A DNA stretch of 64,000 bases, taken from an uncultured Erythrobacter sp. (GTDB lineage: Bacteria; Pseudomonadota; Alphaproteobacteria; Sphingomonadales; Sphingomonadaceae). The notes beneath the pieces are model-generated. The model saw only the letters and a list, made by a program, of their open reading frames with translations, made no database searches and was not told the origin of the DNA. Positions 17,965-27,678 of this stretch are shown piece by piece. The position numbers and the translations under genes are program-made. Position 1 is the stretch's first letter. Each line of letters opens with the position of its first letter. Location: assembly GCA_947501215.1 (NCBI GenBank), contig CANMUS010000006.1, forward strand, positions 92,303-156,302. The letters run 5' to 3'.

Positions 17965-19323
17965 CTAGTTTCTATCTTTGGTCAGCGCGCTGTCGTGCTG
18001 GAGGCTGACCCAGCCATAGGCGAAGACGATGGCGCATAGCGCCACGATGAGGCCGAAGCCGAGCCAGTCGGAGTGGCCGTAAAGCCAGACGCCTAGCGCA
18101 GGAGCATAGATGAAGCTCGCGCCTGCAACCGAGGCGGTCACGCCGGAAGCCTGCCCTTGCTCGGCGCGCGTCACGGCAAGCGATGTGCCGGCAGTCGTCC
18201 CCGGCCGGAACAGGCCGAAGCCGAGCGAGGCGATGGCATAGGCCAGCGCGATCGAATGGAGATCGTCCGCCACGCCGAGGAAGGCGACCCCGAAAGCGGC
18301 CACTGCAATGCCGGACAGCGTGGCGGCGCGAGGGCCGAGATCGAATCGCGGGATCAGGCCCCATTGCGCGAGCAAGGTCGCGATCGCTCCTGCCATCAAC
18401 ACCAGCCCAACAGGCCCGGCACCTTCTGCCGGCGTGTCCCGAAGGCCGAGGCGATCGAGCACGAGGAAGCCCGAGATACCCAGCACCATCGCCTGCGCAT
18501 GCCCGCCGAGCAGGCCGGCTATGACCCAAGGCCGCAACCGCGTTTCGAACCAGCGCAGTTTGTGCGGTTCGACGGCGTCTTCGTCCTCGTCTTCGTCGTC
18601 GCTGCCGGAGACTTCCGATGTCGGGCTGCCGGAATAGGGTGCGTCATAGGCCTTGCCGCGCGCGGGGTACTGCGGCGTGTCGTTCGGCAGTCGCAGGCGC
18701 AAGGCGACTAGCGCGAGGATGCCGATCACAGAAAAGATCAGGAACGGGCCGGTTAGCCCGACGAAGGGCAACACCATCAGCGGGGCCAGCGCGGGGCCGA
18801 TCACCGTGCCGAGGCCGAAGCTGGAGGCGATCAGCGAGAGCGCCTGCGTGCGCTCGGATCGCGGAGTGCGCGCGGCGACATAGGCTTGCACCGCAGGCGG
18901 CGCGGCGCTGCCGAAGCCACCGTAAAGGCTCCGTGCGACGGCAAACAGCAGCAGTGCCCAGAAGGCCGTGAGATAGCCCGAGAGGCCGAGCCACAGCATC
19001 GCGCCGCACAGCGAGAAGCTGGCGATGAAGCCGGTCAGCCCCAACGCCATCATCGCCTTGCGCCCACGCCGGTCGGACCGCTCCGCCCAGAACGGCGCGC
19101 AGATCACCCAGAGCAACGCCGACCAGCTGTAGGCGAGGCTGATCCACACATCGTCGATCTGCAGCGCCGTGCCGATCGAGGGCATGACGGATTGCATCGC
19201 CGTATTGCCCGCTGCCGTCACCAGCATGACGGTGAATAGCAGCGTCATCCGCTCGCGCGAGATGGCCCGCGGCATGGCGGGCTTGGCGGGCGCTACGGAT
19301 TTGGCGGGATCGACATCGGCCAT
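17965..19323 (-). CDS. MFS transporter (drug:H+ antiporter-like)
   Basis: A 452-residue transporter with about 12 hydrophobic helices. The MFS signature between TM2 and TM3 reads APFWAERSDRRGRKAMM. TM4/5 contain GLGTVIGPALAP (motif C-like), typical of DHA1 exporters. The central cytoplasmic loop carries an unusual acidic run (SGSDDEDEDEDAVEPHK). The substrate is unknown. It converges with arsC across the inverted-repeat element and is divergent from the methyltransferase gene to the right. Confidence 0.88.
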   Translation of the reverse strand: MADVDPAKSVAPAKPAMPRAISRERMTLLFTVMLVTAAGNTAMQSVMPSIGTALQIDDVWISLAYSWSALLWVICAPFWAERSDRRGRKAMMALGLTGFIASFSLCGAMLWLGLSGYLTAFWALLLFAVARSLYGGFGSAAPPAVQAYVAARTPRSERTQALSLIASSFGLGTVIGPALAPLMVLPFVGLTGPFLIFSVIGILALVALRLRLPNDTPQYPARGKAYDAPYSGSPTSEVSGSDDEDEDEDAVEPHKLRWFETRLRPWVIAGLLGGHAQAMVLGISGFLVLDRLGLRDTPAEGAGPVGLVLMAGAIATLLAQWGLIPRFDLGPRAATLSGIAVAAFGVAFLGVADDLHSIALAYAIASLGFGLFRPGTTAGTSLAVTRAEQGQASGVTASVAGASFIYAPALGVWLYGHSDWLGFGLIVALCAIVFAYGWVSLQHDSALTKDRN

Positions 19324-19437
19324 GAATGTGCTGCGCTAGGCCCAGTCTCGCCAGCTTGCAACGGGACATGCGCTTGCAATGCCATTCCTGCGCTGCCAGA
19401 GCCGGGGATGTGTTTTAGAGGTCGCTAAGGAAGTCAA

Positions 19438-20073
19438 TTGTCGTCCGATAACAGTGTAGGCGCAATCCACCGCCCGTCGCTCCGCCGGAAAGCCGCGCGC
19501 TTCTTCGGGCAGTTCGGCGTGTTCTTCCGCGGATTCCTCGAAGAACCGAAGATGGTCGGCTCGATCATCCCTTCCTCGCGATTTACCATCGCCAAGATGC
19601 TCGCCCCGGTGAAATGGGACGAATGCAAAGTTTTCGTCGAATACGGGCCCGGCGTCGGCACCTTCTGCCAGCCGGTGCTGGACCGATTGCCGCGCGACGG
19701 CATCCTGATCGTGATCGATACCAACCCGCTCTATATCGACTATCTCAAGAAGCATTTTCGCGACAGCCGCTTTCACGCGGTCCACGGCTCGGCTGCCGAT
19801 GTCGAGGATATCGTCAAGGCGCACGGCGCGGACCACGCCGATTACGTGCTGTCCGGCCTGCCGTTCTCGACCCTGCCGGATGGCGTAGGACCGGCGATCG
19901 CCGAGGCGACCTATCGCATCATCCGGCCCGGCGGGGCCTTCCTGGTCTACCAGTTCTCCGGCAAGGCGCGCGATTACATGGCCAAGCATTTCGAGCGGAT
20001 CGAGAGCGGGTTCGAGCCGCTGAACGTGCTGCCCTGCCAGCTGTTCTGGGGCTGGAAAGAACCGAAGGGCTAA
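19438..20073 (+). CDS. SAM-dependent methyltransferase, PmtA-like phospholipid N-methyltransferase
   Basis: 211 residues from a TTG start at 19438, preceded by AAGGAAG at good spacing; no ATG/GTG occurs in frame before the conserved region. Motif I is EYGPGVGTF, followed by IVIDTNPLYID, HGSAADVEDI and SGLPFSTLP. These match class I methyltransferases of the PmtA type that convert phosphatidylethanolamine toward phosphatidylcholine. KsgA-like RNA methyltransferases are the nearest alternative. FFRGFLEEPKMVGSIIPSS at the N-terminus is typical of PmtA and supports the lipid role. Confidence 0.8.
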   Translation: MSSDNSVGAIHRPSLRRKAARFFGQFGVFFRGFLEEPKMVGSIIPSSRFTIAKMLAPVKWDECKVFVEYGPGVGTFCQPVLDRLPRDGILIVIDTNPLYIDYLKKHFRDSRFHAVHGSAADVEDIVKAHGADHADYVLSGLPFSTLPDGVGPAIAEATYRIIRPGGAFLVYQFSGKARDYMAKHFERIESGFEPLNVLPCQLFWGWKEPKG

Positions 20074-20080
20074 TCAGCGC

Positions 20081-20908
20081 TCAGGCGGTCGGCGGCACGC
20101 TCGGCCCGGAGCGCTCCAGCCGCCGGAACTGACGATGCACTGCGGCGAGCACACTGGTGGTCAGCACGACAATCGCCGTCACGGCTGCTGCCGTTGCGAT
20201 GGAATTGCCGATCTCCGCCACGGTAGGCCCGCCGATGGACAGCACCAGTCCGACCACCAGCAGCGCCACGAGCAGCGCGACGAATGCGCCGACGGCAAGC
20301 AGCAAGTAGAAAGCCAGCAGGCGCCCACCCTGTCCCTTGGTCATCGCCCACGATCCGGTCAGCGCGCGGATCGGGTTCTTCTCCCCGTCGACCGCCACGA
20401 GCGGCAAGACAAGCGACAGCCGGGTGAACAGGTAGAGGGCGAGCCCGAAAGCGAACAGCGTTGCGACGAATGCGAGCGCGCCGAGCCCGGTCAGGCTGGC
20501 TAGCGAGACGATCAGCAGCACGATGAAGTTGATCGCGAGCGACTGGAGGATCAGGGCCAGCCATGCGGGGAGGATTGCCTTGCCGCCGATCCCGATAGCC
20601 TCGCCGACGGTCGGGCTCGCGCGGCGGCCGATCAACGCGAGCATCGATAGCTGGCCGATGGTGGCCACCACCGCGATGATCGCGAAGATCCACCAGGTCT
20701 TGGCGTAAAACGCATTCATCGCCTGCATCGCCATCTCGAAGCTCGCCCCATCGGGCAGGTCCGGACGCTCCGCCACGGCGGGCAGCAACAGCATCGCCAC
20801 CGCGTAGGGCAGGAACACGAAGATGCCGGAGATCGCGAAGAGCAGCCCCGAGTTTTCGCGGGCGAGGCGCACGGCATCGCGCCATGCGGTGTCGAGGTCG
20901 AATTTCAT
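20081..20908 (-). CDS. YciC-like polytopic membrane protein
   Basis: 275 residues from ATG 20908 (preceded by AAGGGA; ATG 20923 would add five residues). Six hydrophobic segments start with [21 protein letters not shown] long amphipathic stretch with [15 protein letters not shown] and the motif [20 protein letters not shown] resemble the YciC/UPF0259 and DUF975-like integral membrane families of unknown function. It converges with the methyltransferase gene (7-nt gap) and is divergent from lipB. Confidence 0.72.
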   Translation of the reverse strand: MKFDLDTAWRDAVRLARENSGLLFAISGIFVFLPYAVAMLLLPAVAERPDLPDGASFEMAMQAMNAFYAKTWWIFAIIAVVATIGQLSMLALIGRRASPTVGEAIGIGGKAILPAWLALILQSLAINFIVLLIVSLASLTGLGALAFVATLFAFGLALYLFTRLSLVLPLVAVDGEKNPIRALTGSWAMTKGQGGRLLAFYLLLAVGAFVALLVALLVVGLVLSIGGPTVAEIGNSIATAAAVTAIVVLTTSVLAAVHRQFRRLERSGPSVPPTA

Positions 20909-20965
20909 GCGATCCCTTGTCATCGCCTCTTGATAAGCGCGTCGGCAGTCGCCACGCAATCGCCG

Positions 20966-21637
20966 ATGTCCCAATCGCCCCCCGAAACCGTCGAATGGCG
21001 TGCCGAAAGCGGCCAAATCGCCTATCGCGATGCACTCGCGGTGATGGACAAGCGCAATCGCGCCATCGGCGAAGGCGAGGCGAGCGAACTGGTCTGGCTG
21101 CTCGAACACCCGCCGGTCTACACGGCAGGGACCAGCGCCGACGGCGCGGAACTGCTGGATCCACGTTTCGAAGTGGTCGAGGCCGGGCGTGGCGGGCGCT
21201 ACACCTATCACGGGCCGGGCCAGCGGATCGGCTATGTCTTGCTCGATCTGAAAGAGCGCGGGCGCGACGTGCGCTGCTTCGTCCATTCGCTGGAAGGCTG
21301 GGTGATCGCGACGCTCGGCGACATCGGTGTCGAAAGCTGGCGCGCGGACGGCCGCATCGGCATCTGGACGCGCGACATCGACGGGCGCGAGGCGAAGATC
21401 GGCGCAATCGGCGTGCGCGTGCGGCGCTGGGTGACGATGCACGGCTTCTCGGTCAATCTCGCGCCGGACCTCACGCATTTCACCGGCATCGTTCCTTGCG
21501 GGATCGACGAATTCGGCGTCACCAGCCTGCAAAGGCTCGGGATCGAGCTTGCGCCGGAGGCCTTCGATGCGGCATTGCATGCGCGGCTGGGCGATTTTCT
21601 CGCCGCGCTGGATGGAAAGGACTGTGCGCTCCCATGA
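20966..21637 (+). CDS. lipB: Octanoyl-[acyl-carrier-protein]:protein N-octanoyltransferase LipB
   Basis: 223 residues from ATG 20966; a TTG at 20930 would add 12 residues. It transfers octanoate from ACP to lipoyl domains, the first step of protein lipoylation. Family motifs: [30 protein letters not shown], the catalytic Lys in [19 protein letters not shown], and the catalytic Cys in GIVPCGI. Length is canonical. It overlaps the following lipoprotein gene by 4 nt (ATGA). lipA is not in the window. Confidence 0.95.
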   Translation: MSQSPPETVEWRAESGQIAYRDALAVMDKRNRAIGEGEASELVWLLEHPPVYTAGTSADGAELLDPRFEVVEAGRGGRYTYHGPGQRIGYVLLDLKERGRDVRCFVHSLEGWVIATLGDIGVESWRADGRIGIWTRDIDGREAKIGAIGVRVRRWVTMHGFSVNLAPDLTHFTGIVPCGIDEFGVTSLQRLGIELAPEAFDAALHARLGDFLAALDGKDCALP

Positions 21638-21954
21638 CCCGAGGTTTTCCGCTTGCCCTTGTGTGCGCGCTCGGATTGGCCGCATGTGGCGACGATGCCG
21701 CCGAAGCTCCGGCCGAAGGCGACGAGCGCGGTGCACGCGGCGAGGTGCTGGGCGGCACGATCAGCGACGACATGATCCCGCTCGACCAGTTGCAATCGCA
21801 ATCCGCGCCGCAAAACCCGGGTCCGGACAGTGGCGATGGTTCGGACGCTGGTGGCTCGCAGGAACCGGCAACCGAAGCGCCAAGCGAAAGCGCGGCGGAA
21901 GCAGAAGCCCCCGCCGCGCCTGAGGAGTCCGAAGAAGAACCCGCTGAAGAATAG
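21634..21954 (+). CDS. Small acidic lipoprotein
   Basis: 106 residues starting with a lipoprotein signal ([21 protein letters not shown]; lipobox LAAC). The mature part is unstructured-looking and rich in Glu, Ala, Pro and Ser (ending [10 protein letters not shown]), with no recognisable domain. It is translationally coupled to lipB (4-nt overlap). No function is assignable; coupling to lipB does not by itself imply a role in lipoylation. Confidence 0.75.
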   Translation: MTRGFPLALVCALGLAACGDDAAEAPAEGDERGARGEVLGGTISDDMIPLDQLQSQSAPQNPGPDSGDGSDAGGSQEPATEAPSESAAEAEAPAAPEESEEEPAEE

Positions 21955-21957
21955 GCG

Positions 21958-23064
21958 TTATTCCGCCGCTTCGGCCCCGGCCAGCGTCGGATAATCGACA
22001 TAGCCTTCCGGTCCCTGGCCGTACCAGCTGCGCGGCACATCGACATTCGGTGCGATCTCGGCCCCGATGCTGAAGCGTTCGGGCAGGTCGGGGTTGGAGA
22101 TAAAATCGCGGCCCCAGCTGACGGCATCGGCGCGTCCGGCGTCGATATCGGCCACTGCCTCTTCGGGCGAATAGTCGCTGTTGAGCACCAGCGGGCCCGT
22201 GTAGAGCTGGCGGATGAGCGGGCTCTGCTTCGGCACTTCGGTCGAACCGAAGGTCCCGTCAGGTCCCGGCTCGCGCAGTTCGACAAAGGCGAGGCCCAAT
22301 TCTTCGCAGACCTTGGCCGCTTCACCGAAGGTCGTCGCCGGATCGCTGTCGTCGCAGCCTTGCGTTTCGCCATTGGGCGACAGGCGCACGCCCACGCGGT
22401 CCGCGCCCCACACATCGACCAGCGCGGTCAGCACTTCCTTCAAGAAACGCGCGCGGTTTTCGGCACTGCCGCCATACTCGTCTTCGCGCAGGTTGGTGCT
22501 ATCGCGCAGGAACTGGTCCACCAGATAGCCATTCGCGCCGTGCAGTTGAACGCCGTCGAAGCCCGCCTTCTTCGCGTTCTCCGCGGCGTGGCGATAATCC
22601 TCGACGATGCGCTTGATGTCGTCGGTCGTCGCCTCGCGCGCCTGCTCGTAATCCTTGCGGCCTTCGAACGTATGCGCATGGCCCGGCGCGGTGGTCGCGC
22701 TGGCGGAGACCGGCGGATTGCCGCCCAGGAACAGCGGGTGGACGAGGCGGCCCATGTGCCACATCTGCAACACGATCAGCCCGCCTTCGGCATGGACTGC
22801 ATCGGTCACCAGTTTCCAGCCTTCGACCTGTCCGTCGCTCCAGATACCAGGCGCGGCCGGCCAGCCGAGGCCTTCCACGCTGATGCCGGTTGCTTCGGAG
22901 ATGATCAGCCCCGCGCCAGCGCGCTGGCGGTAATAGGTCGCCATCATTTCATTGGGGACCGATCCGGGCTGGGTCGAGCGGCCGCGAGTTAGCGGGGCCA
23001 TGAAGATGCGGTTCTTTGCCTTCAGACTGCCCATGGTCAGCGGCTGGAAGAGTGTTTCGTGCAT
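21958..23064 (-). CDS. NADH:flavin oxidoreductase of the old yellow enzyme family
   Basis: 368 residues from ATG 23064; upstream in-frame extension is not OYE-like. FMN-dependent ene-reductase fold: KNRIFMAPLTRGRS, LQMWHMGRL, GFDGVQLHGANGYLVDQFL, GVRLSPNGETQGCDD and VSWGRDFISNPDLPER, all in family order. It probably reduces activated C=C bonds or nitro/nitrate-ester compounds (NemA-like); the natural substrate is unknown. It is divergent from the DMT transporter gene. Confidence 0.92.
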   Translation of the reverse strand: MHETLFQPLTMGSLKAKNRIFMAPLTRGRSTQPGSVPNEMMATYYRQRAGAGLIISEATGISVEGLGWPAAPGIWSDGQVEGWKLVTDAVHAEGGLIVLQMWHMGRLVHPLFLGGNPPVSASATTAPGHAHTFEGRKDYEQAREATTDDIKRIVEDYRHAAENAKKAGFDGVQLHGANGYLVDQFLRDSTNLREDEYGGSAENRARFLKEVLTALVDVWGADRVGVRLSPNGETQGCDDSDPATTFGEAAKVCEELGLAFVELREPGPDGTFGSTEVPKQSPLIRQLYTGPLVLNSDYSPEEAVADIDAGRADAVSWGRDFISNPDLPERFSIGAEIAPNVDVPRSWYGQGPEGYVDYPTLAGAEAAE

Positions 23065-23118
23065 GCGGCCAATTCCTTTTTTGCTGGCGCGTGATGGGCA
23101 TTGAGCTAGGTCGCGGGC

Positions 23119-24027
23119 ATGGAGCGCGCAACCGTCACGGCGGACAAGAATGGCTATCAGCCCAGCGCATGGCACTTTGCGGCGCTGATCGCGGGCAACG
23201 CCGCGCTGGCCCTGGGGCCCTGGCTGGTGCGGCTGGCCGATACCGGACCGGTTTCCGCTGCATTCTGGCGGCTCGTGCTGGCGCTTCCGCTGATGGCCCT
23301 GCTCGCATGGCGCGCCCGCGGGAAGGCTCCGCTGGACTGGCGCTTGGCCGCGCTGTGCCTGGTGGCGGGCGCATTCTTCGCCATCGATCTCGCCAGCTGG
23401 CATATCGGCATAGAGCAGACCCGGCTCGCCAATGCGACGCTGTTCGGCAATTCGGGCAGCGTCATCCTGATGGTCTGGGGGCTAGTGGCTGCCCGCCGCG
23501 CGCCTTCGGGGCGCGAAGGGGCTGGCGTGCTTGCTGCGCTGGTTGGTGCCGCGATTTTGCTCGGGCGCAGTCTCGAGATTTCGACGGCGACTTTCGTCGG
23601 CGATCTGTTCTGTCTTGCCGCCGGCATTTTCTACGCTTTCTACCTGCTGCCCGCACAGACGGCGCGGGCGACGCTGAACCCGTGGCTGGTGCTCGTGCTG
23701 GTCGGCCTTGCCGCATCCCCGCTGCTGCTGGGCATGGCCGTGCTGGCAGGCGAGCCGATCCTGCCGGGACCGGCGGGCTGGACGCCGGTATTGCTGCTGG
23801 CCTTTTCCAGCCAGATCGTCGGGCAAGGGCTACTAGTATTCTCGCTTCGCCATTTCCCGCCGCTTATTATCGGCATGGCCCTGCTGACCCAGCCGGCGCT
23901 GGCAGGGCTGGTCGGCTGGCTCGCGTTTGGCGAGTTGCTCGTGCCGCTGGACATACTCGGCATGGCACTTGTCGGCGCCGCGCTGGTGCTCGCGAAAACG
24001 CCCGCGAAGGTCGGGCAGGTGCGCTAG
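23119..24027 (+). CDS. DMT superfamily (EamA) transporter
   Basis: 302 residues with ten predicted membrane helices in two EamA repeats. Typical signatures: WLVRLADTGPVSAAFWRLVLALPLM, ANATLFGNSGSVILM, and in repeat 2 LLAFSSQIVGQGLLVFSLR and ALLTQPALAGLVGW. Exporter of a small metabolite or amino acid is the usual role; nothing here fixes the substrate. It ends 5 nt before the stop of the convergent DUF2254 gene. Confidence 0.88.
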   Translation: MERATVTADKNGYQPSAWHFAALIAGNAALALGPWLVRLADTGPVSAAFWRLVLALPLMALLAWRARGKAPLDWRLAALCLVAGAFFAIDLASWHIGIEQTRLANATLFGNSGSVILMVWGLVAARRAPSGREGAGVLAALVGAAILLGRSLEISTATFVGDLFCLAAGIFYAFYLLPAQTARATLNPWLVLVLVGLAASPLLLGMAVLAGEPILPGPAGWTPVLLLAFSSQIVGQGLLVFSLRHFPPLIIGMALLTQPALAGLVGWLAFGELLVPLDILGMALVGAALVLAKTPAKVGQVR

Positions 24028-24031
24028 CCGC

Positions 24032-25348
24032 TTACCAGAAGGTCTTGTTGAACTCGGTCACGTGAGTTTCGAACCGTTCGAGGTCCGGGCCGGCGAGCGC
24101 CAGTCGCGCCTGCGCCGCAAGCCGCTCCGCCTCCTGCTTGAGCAGGGCCTGCCGTCCTTCGTCGCCGATCGGCACAGCGGCGTGGGCAAGCGTATCCAGC
24201 ATGACCTCCGCCGCCAGCGGCGACGTCGCCACGCCGCTGCGGATCGCGCCGAAGCCGCGCTTTACGTAGTGCGCGAAATCGTCGGGCAGGGGGATGACAG
24301 GACACCCATCCTCATCGTCGCCGCAGATATGCTTGAGCAGGTCCCGCCGCCCGATCTCGGCAGTTGCCGCGCCGAGCCAGTGCAGCGCGGTGATGGCGGT
24401 GAACGGATCGTTGATGCCGGGCGATAATGCGCGCAGGCCGATCTCGACCAGCTCGTCGATCAGGAACTGCGGATCCTGCTCCGGCGTGCGCGTAGCGCCA
24501 AGCGTGAAGCTTTCGCGGACACGGTCCTCGACCTTGTCCGGGTCGCAGCCGTCGACTTCTACCAACACCATCTTGGGATGCACGAAGTCGCCAGTGCGGA
24601 CCCTCAGCGAAAAAGTGCAGCCTGAGTCTTTCCCGATGGCCGCAAGATCGGAGAAATCGATCATCTGTACATAGCCGGTTTTCCAAGCCTCCAGCGGTTC
24701 GCCGCCCTTCGGCTCGACGGGATCGGTAAACTCGTCTTCGACCGGGTAGGTATCCTTGATGGTTTCCAGCAGCCTCTCCCCGATCCCCTTCAGCACCTTG
24801 TTGATGCGAATGCTGGACGGGATGTGGTTGAGGAAGAAAACGAGCACCGCGACGCATAATGCCATCAAGACATAAGCGACCAGCAGCGACAGTTGCGGTG
24901 TGAAGCCGGGCAGGGCGGTGGCCCCGGCGGTTTCGATCGAGGCTGCTGTTTCGTCCTCGCCCCGCACCGCGCGCAGCACGATCAGCGCATAGACGAAGCT
25001 GCCGATGAAGGTCGCGAGGCTCAGCTGGTTGCCGCGATCTTCCATGAAATTGGTCAGCAGGCGCGGGCCGTAATTGCCGCTGGCATAGGCGACGGCGGCG
25101 ATGGTGATGGAAAAGACGGTCGAGGCCACACCGATCATGCTGCCCGCCATCACGCTCAGCATGGTGGAGGCGCCATCGGGACGCGCCGGGATGATCCAGC
25201 TTATATCGTTCAGGAATTCGGCAAAACCCAGCCGGTCGATCGTGACCATCGCGAAGGCGAGGATCGCGGCGAGAATGGAAAACAGCGCCGGATAGAACCA
25301 GTAATTGGCGTTCAGTCGCGACCAGAAAAAGCGGATCTCTGCAGTCAT
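24032..25348 (-). CDS. DUF2254 membrane protein (second of pair)
   Basis: 438 residues from ATG 25348, which overlaps the stop of the other DUF2254 gene by 4 nt. The N-terminal half has four hydrophobic segments (LNANYWFYPALFSILAAILA; SVMAGSMIGVASTVFSITI; QLSLATFIGSFVYALIVLR; LLVAYVLMALCVAVLVFFL). The soluble C-terminal half has conserved DUF2254 features (GYVQMIDFSDL, DFVHPK, ALSPGINDPFTAITALHWL). The function of the family is unknown. The coupled pair suggests a hetero-oligomer. Confidence 0.85.
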   Translation of the reverse strand: MTAEIRFFWSRLNANYWFYPALFSILAAILAFAMVTIDRLGFAEFLNDISWIIPARPDGASTMLSVMAGSMIGVASTVFSITIAAVAYASGNYGPRLLTNFMEDRGNQLSLATFIGSFVYALIVLRAVRGEDETAASIETAGATALPGFTPQLSLLVAYVLMALCVAVLVFFLNHIPSSIRINKVLKGIGERLLETIKDTYPVEDEFTDPVEPKGGEPLEAWKTGYVQMIDFSDLAAIGKDSGCTFSLRVRTGDFVHPKMVLVEVDGCDPDKVEDRVRESFTLGATRTPEQDPQFLIDELVEIGLRALSPGINDPFTAITALHWLGAATAEIGRRDLLKHICGDDEDGCPVIPLPDDFAHYVKRGFGAIRSGVATSPLAAEVMLDTLAHAAVPIGDEGRQALLKQEAERLAAQARLALAGPDLERFETHVTEFNKTFW

Positions 25349-26631
25349 TCGTGCCCTTCTGTGCCGGTCTGCTGCGCGAAACCTTTCGCGAAAGCCTCGC
25401 GAATGTCGTGGCGGTCTTTGTCGAACTGCGCAACGGCGACGGCATGGTCGCTGAGGTCTAGTGCCAGCTGGCGCAGCATATCGACGAGGCCACCGCTTGC
25501 GCCGTCCGCCTCTTTCCGCTCGGCAATCCGCGCATAATTGTCGATCATGCGGACGCTGACCGATGGGTACTGGCAGGCAGCCTGCCGGAAAGCGCTGAGC
25601 GGGTCGGCGAACAGGCCGCGGAAATCCTGGCCGATGAGGATTAGCCAATCCTCGCCCTCCAGAGCGGGCACATGGTCATCGGATATATAGGTACTGGTCT
25701 GGCTCTCGATGATCGCGGCCAGCTTGTCGGCGCAGGTCAATGCCGTGTAGAAATCGTTGATCGCCGGCGACAGCGCGCGTGCGGCGATCTCGACGATTAG
25801 CCGGATGCGGAAGACGACGCCCTGGTTGTCCGACCGATAGGCTCCGATCGGGATAAGCCGATTGATATCGTGGCCGTCGAGCTCGGCTTCCGAGCTGATG
25901 AGCTGCTCGCCCTTCATGACATGCTGTCCCGGCGCGACATGAACCATGACGCGTTTCTGCGAGCCGGAGAACGCCTTGCAAAAGCTCTGGATATCAACGT
26001 CCTCGACATAGCCTTCGCGCGGTGCGTGGCAGCTATGTGCCAGATTGTCGCCGACAGGTTCGACACCCGTGAGGGACAGGCTGCGGTCCTCACAATCGTT
26101 CGCCAGCCTGTCGATCGAAGTGTCGACGAACATCGTGCGCGCAAGGTCGTGCAGCGACACCGCGAGCATCGCGACATTCACGGCCTGGAGGAACAGTACC
26201 GTACCCACCAGCAGCAGCGGCGTATCCTCCAGCGAGGCCTCCGCATCGATCGACAGCATCGCGACGAGCGAGACGATGAGGCAGAATGATAGGCCCGCGA
26301 TGCTCACTCGAACGAGGGGGCGCTCGACCCAGCGGTCGATCAGGCGCACGCCTAGATTGCCCGCTGCTAAACTCAGCACGATCAGCGTGATGGAGAAGTA
26401 CAGTGTAATGAAAGCGGCGTTGATGCCAGCCGCAACGCCCACGAAATCCTTGGCCGTATCGGAGGTCTCGACCGTCGCCAGGTCGCGCGCCAACAGCCAT
26501 GCCGTGCCGCCTTCCCGGTCGAGCCAAAGAATGCCGAGGGCCACCGGAATGGCGCCGACCACGGCGCATACCGCCAGCAACCAGTAGTTCGCAAACAGGC
26601 GGTGGGCGATCCACCCCGGCAAGCCGGTCAT
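25345..26631 (-). CDS. DUF2254 membrane protein (first of pair)
   Basis: 428 residues from ATG 26631 (a TTG at 26649 would add six). Same layout as its neighbour: FANYWLLAVCAVVGAIPVAL, GINAAFITLYFSITLIVLSL, two further membrane segments, then a soluble region with GYVEDVDIQSFCKAF and the shared signature ALSPAINDFYTALTC. It looks like a diverged paralogue of the downstream gene. Its upstream region is shared with the divergent rhodopsin operon, so co-regulation is possible but not shown. Confidence 0.82.
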   Translation of the reverse strand: MTGLPGWIAHRLFANYWLLAVCAVVGAIPVALGILWLDREGGTAWLLARDLATVETSDTAKDFVGVAAGINAAFITLYFSITLIVLSLAAGNLGVRLIDRWVERPLVRVSIAGLSFCLIVSLVAMLSIDAEASLEDTPLLLVGTVLFLQAVNVAMLAVSLHDLARTMFVDTSIDRLANDCEDRSLSLTGVEPVGDNLAHSCHAPREGYVEDVDIQSFCKAFSGSQKRVMVHVAPGQHVMKGEQLISSEAELDGHDINRLIPIGAYRSDNQGVVFRIRLIVEIAARALSPAINDFYTALTCADKLAAIIESQTSTYISDDHVPALEGEDWLILIGQDFRGLFADPLSAFRQAACQYPSVSVRMIDNYARIAERKEADGASGGLVDMLRQLALDLSDHAVAVAQFDKDRHDIREAFAKGFAQQTGTEGHE

Positions 26632-26811
26632 CCGAGTTGGTCGAACCAAATTTCTACACCCTGAGGCGCCATCGAGAATAGACGGCAGATCGGGAACCTA
26701 ACGTGCGGCCTTCCATTTCGTTGCCACGTCCGTTCGCTTCATCGAATGGCGGCTAATAAGGCGTCGCCGAGGGTGGAACGGACGGTGGACGCAGTCGAGA
26801 AAGGACTGCTT

Positions 26812-27678
26812 ATGATTGCTCCTGTCGATGCTAACGCCGTTGGCAATATTGAAAATCTGGTTACTCTCACCGCCGGGCAGTACACTTCTGGATCGCTGAT
26901 CCTGATGGTCAGCTACGGCGCGCATTTCGCCTTTATTCTCTACTTCCTGATGACGTCGATGCAGCTCGCGCCGCGTTATCGCGTGGTGCCGATCATTTCG
27001 GCAGTCGTCATGGCCAGCGCGGGGCTCAGCCTGCTGCGCGAATTCACCACCTGGCAGGAAACCTACGAATTCGTCGGCGGCATGTACCAGCCGGTGGCGG
27101 AAGGCGAGACCTTCACCAATGCCTATCGCTATGGCAATTGGACGATCACGGTCCCGCTGCTGCTGACCCAGTTGCCCATCGCCTTCGCGCTGGCTCGGCC
27201 CGATTTGCACAAGCGGGCATTCCGCATGGCGATGCCGGCCCTGCTGATGATCTGGACCGGCCTCTACGGCCAGTTCGGCGAGACAGGTGACTGGTCGCGG
27301 CTCAACATTTGGGGGGTCATCTCGACCGTCTTCTTCGTCTGGCTGATCATCGAGGTGCGCGGTGTGATCACCGCAGGCATCGCCAACAGCCCGGCTGAGC
27401 TCAATGCCTGGCCGAAGAACATCTGGTGGTTCTTCCTTGCGACCTGGGGCCTCTACCCGATCGCCTATGCCCTGCCGCAGCTCGGCTTCACCGGCGACGT
27501 AGTTGTGGTACGCCAGCTGCTCTTCAGCATCGCCGACATCTCGTCGAAGCTGATCTACGGCGTGATCCTTTCGCGGTATGTCCTGCGGCGCAGTGCGCTG
27601 GAGGGGTATCTGCCCTCGGCCGAGGCGCTCTCGACGACGCCTGCCGGTTCGACGGCAGCCTCGATCCGCGGCGACTGA
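26812..27678 (+). CDS. NTQ-motif microbial rhodopsin (predicted light-driven inward chloride pump)
   Basis: 288 residues from ATG 26812, preceded by AAAGGA; an upstream in-frame ATG at 26746 lacks a ribosome site. Seven membrane helices. Helix C reads RYGNWTITVPLLLTQ, so the bacteriorhodopsin positions 85/89/96 are Asn109, Thr113, Gln120 (NTQ). Helix G has ADISSKLIYG with Schiff-base Lys246 and Asp242. NTQ rhodopsins such as Nonlabens NM-R3 and Fulvimarina FR pump chloride inward, while proton pumps have DTE/DTD and sodium pumps NDQ. The stop overlaps the start of blh, which would supply retinal. It acts in the inner membrane. Confidence 0.93.
   Translation: MIAPVDANAVGNIENLVTLTAGQYTSGSLILMVSYGAHFAFILYFLMTSMQLAPRYRVVPIISAVVMASAGLSLLREFTTWQETYEFVGGMYQPVAEGETFTNAYRYGNWTITVPLLLTQLPIAFALARPDLHKRAFRMAMPALLMIWTGLYGQFGETGDWSRLNIWGVISTVFFVWLIIEVRGVITAGIANSPAELNAWPKNIWWFFLATWGLYPIAYALPQLGFTGDVVVVRQLLFSIADISSKLIYGVILSRYVLRRSALEGYLPSAEALSTTPAGSTAASIRGD

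Noticed and set aside
26693..26722. Possible EcfG-type promoter (GGAAC ... CGTT) upstream of the rhodopsin gene.
   Set aside because: The spacer is 21 nt, against 16-17 for the consensus, and the next CGTT is farther away.
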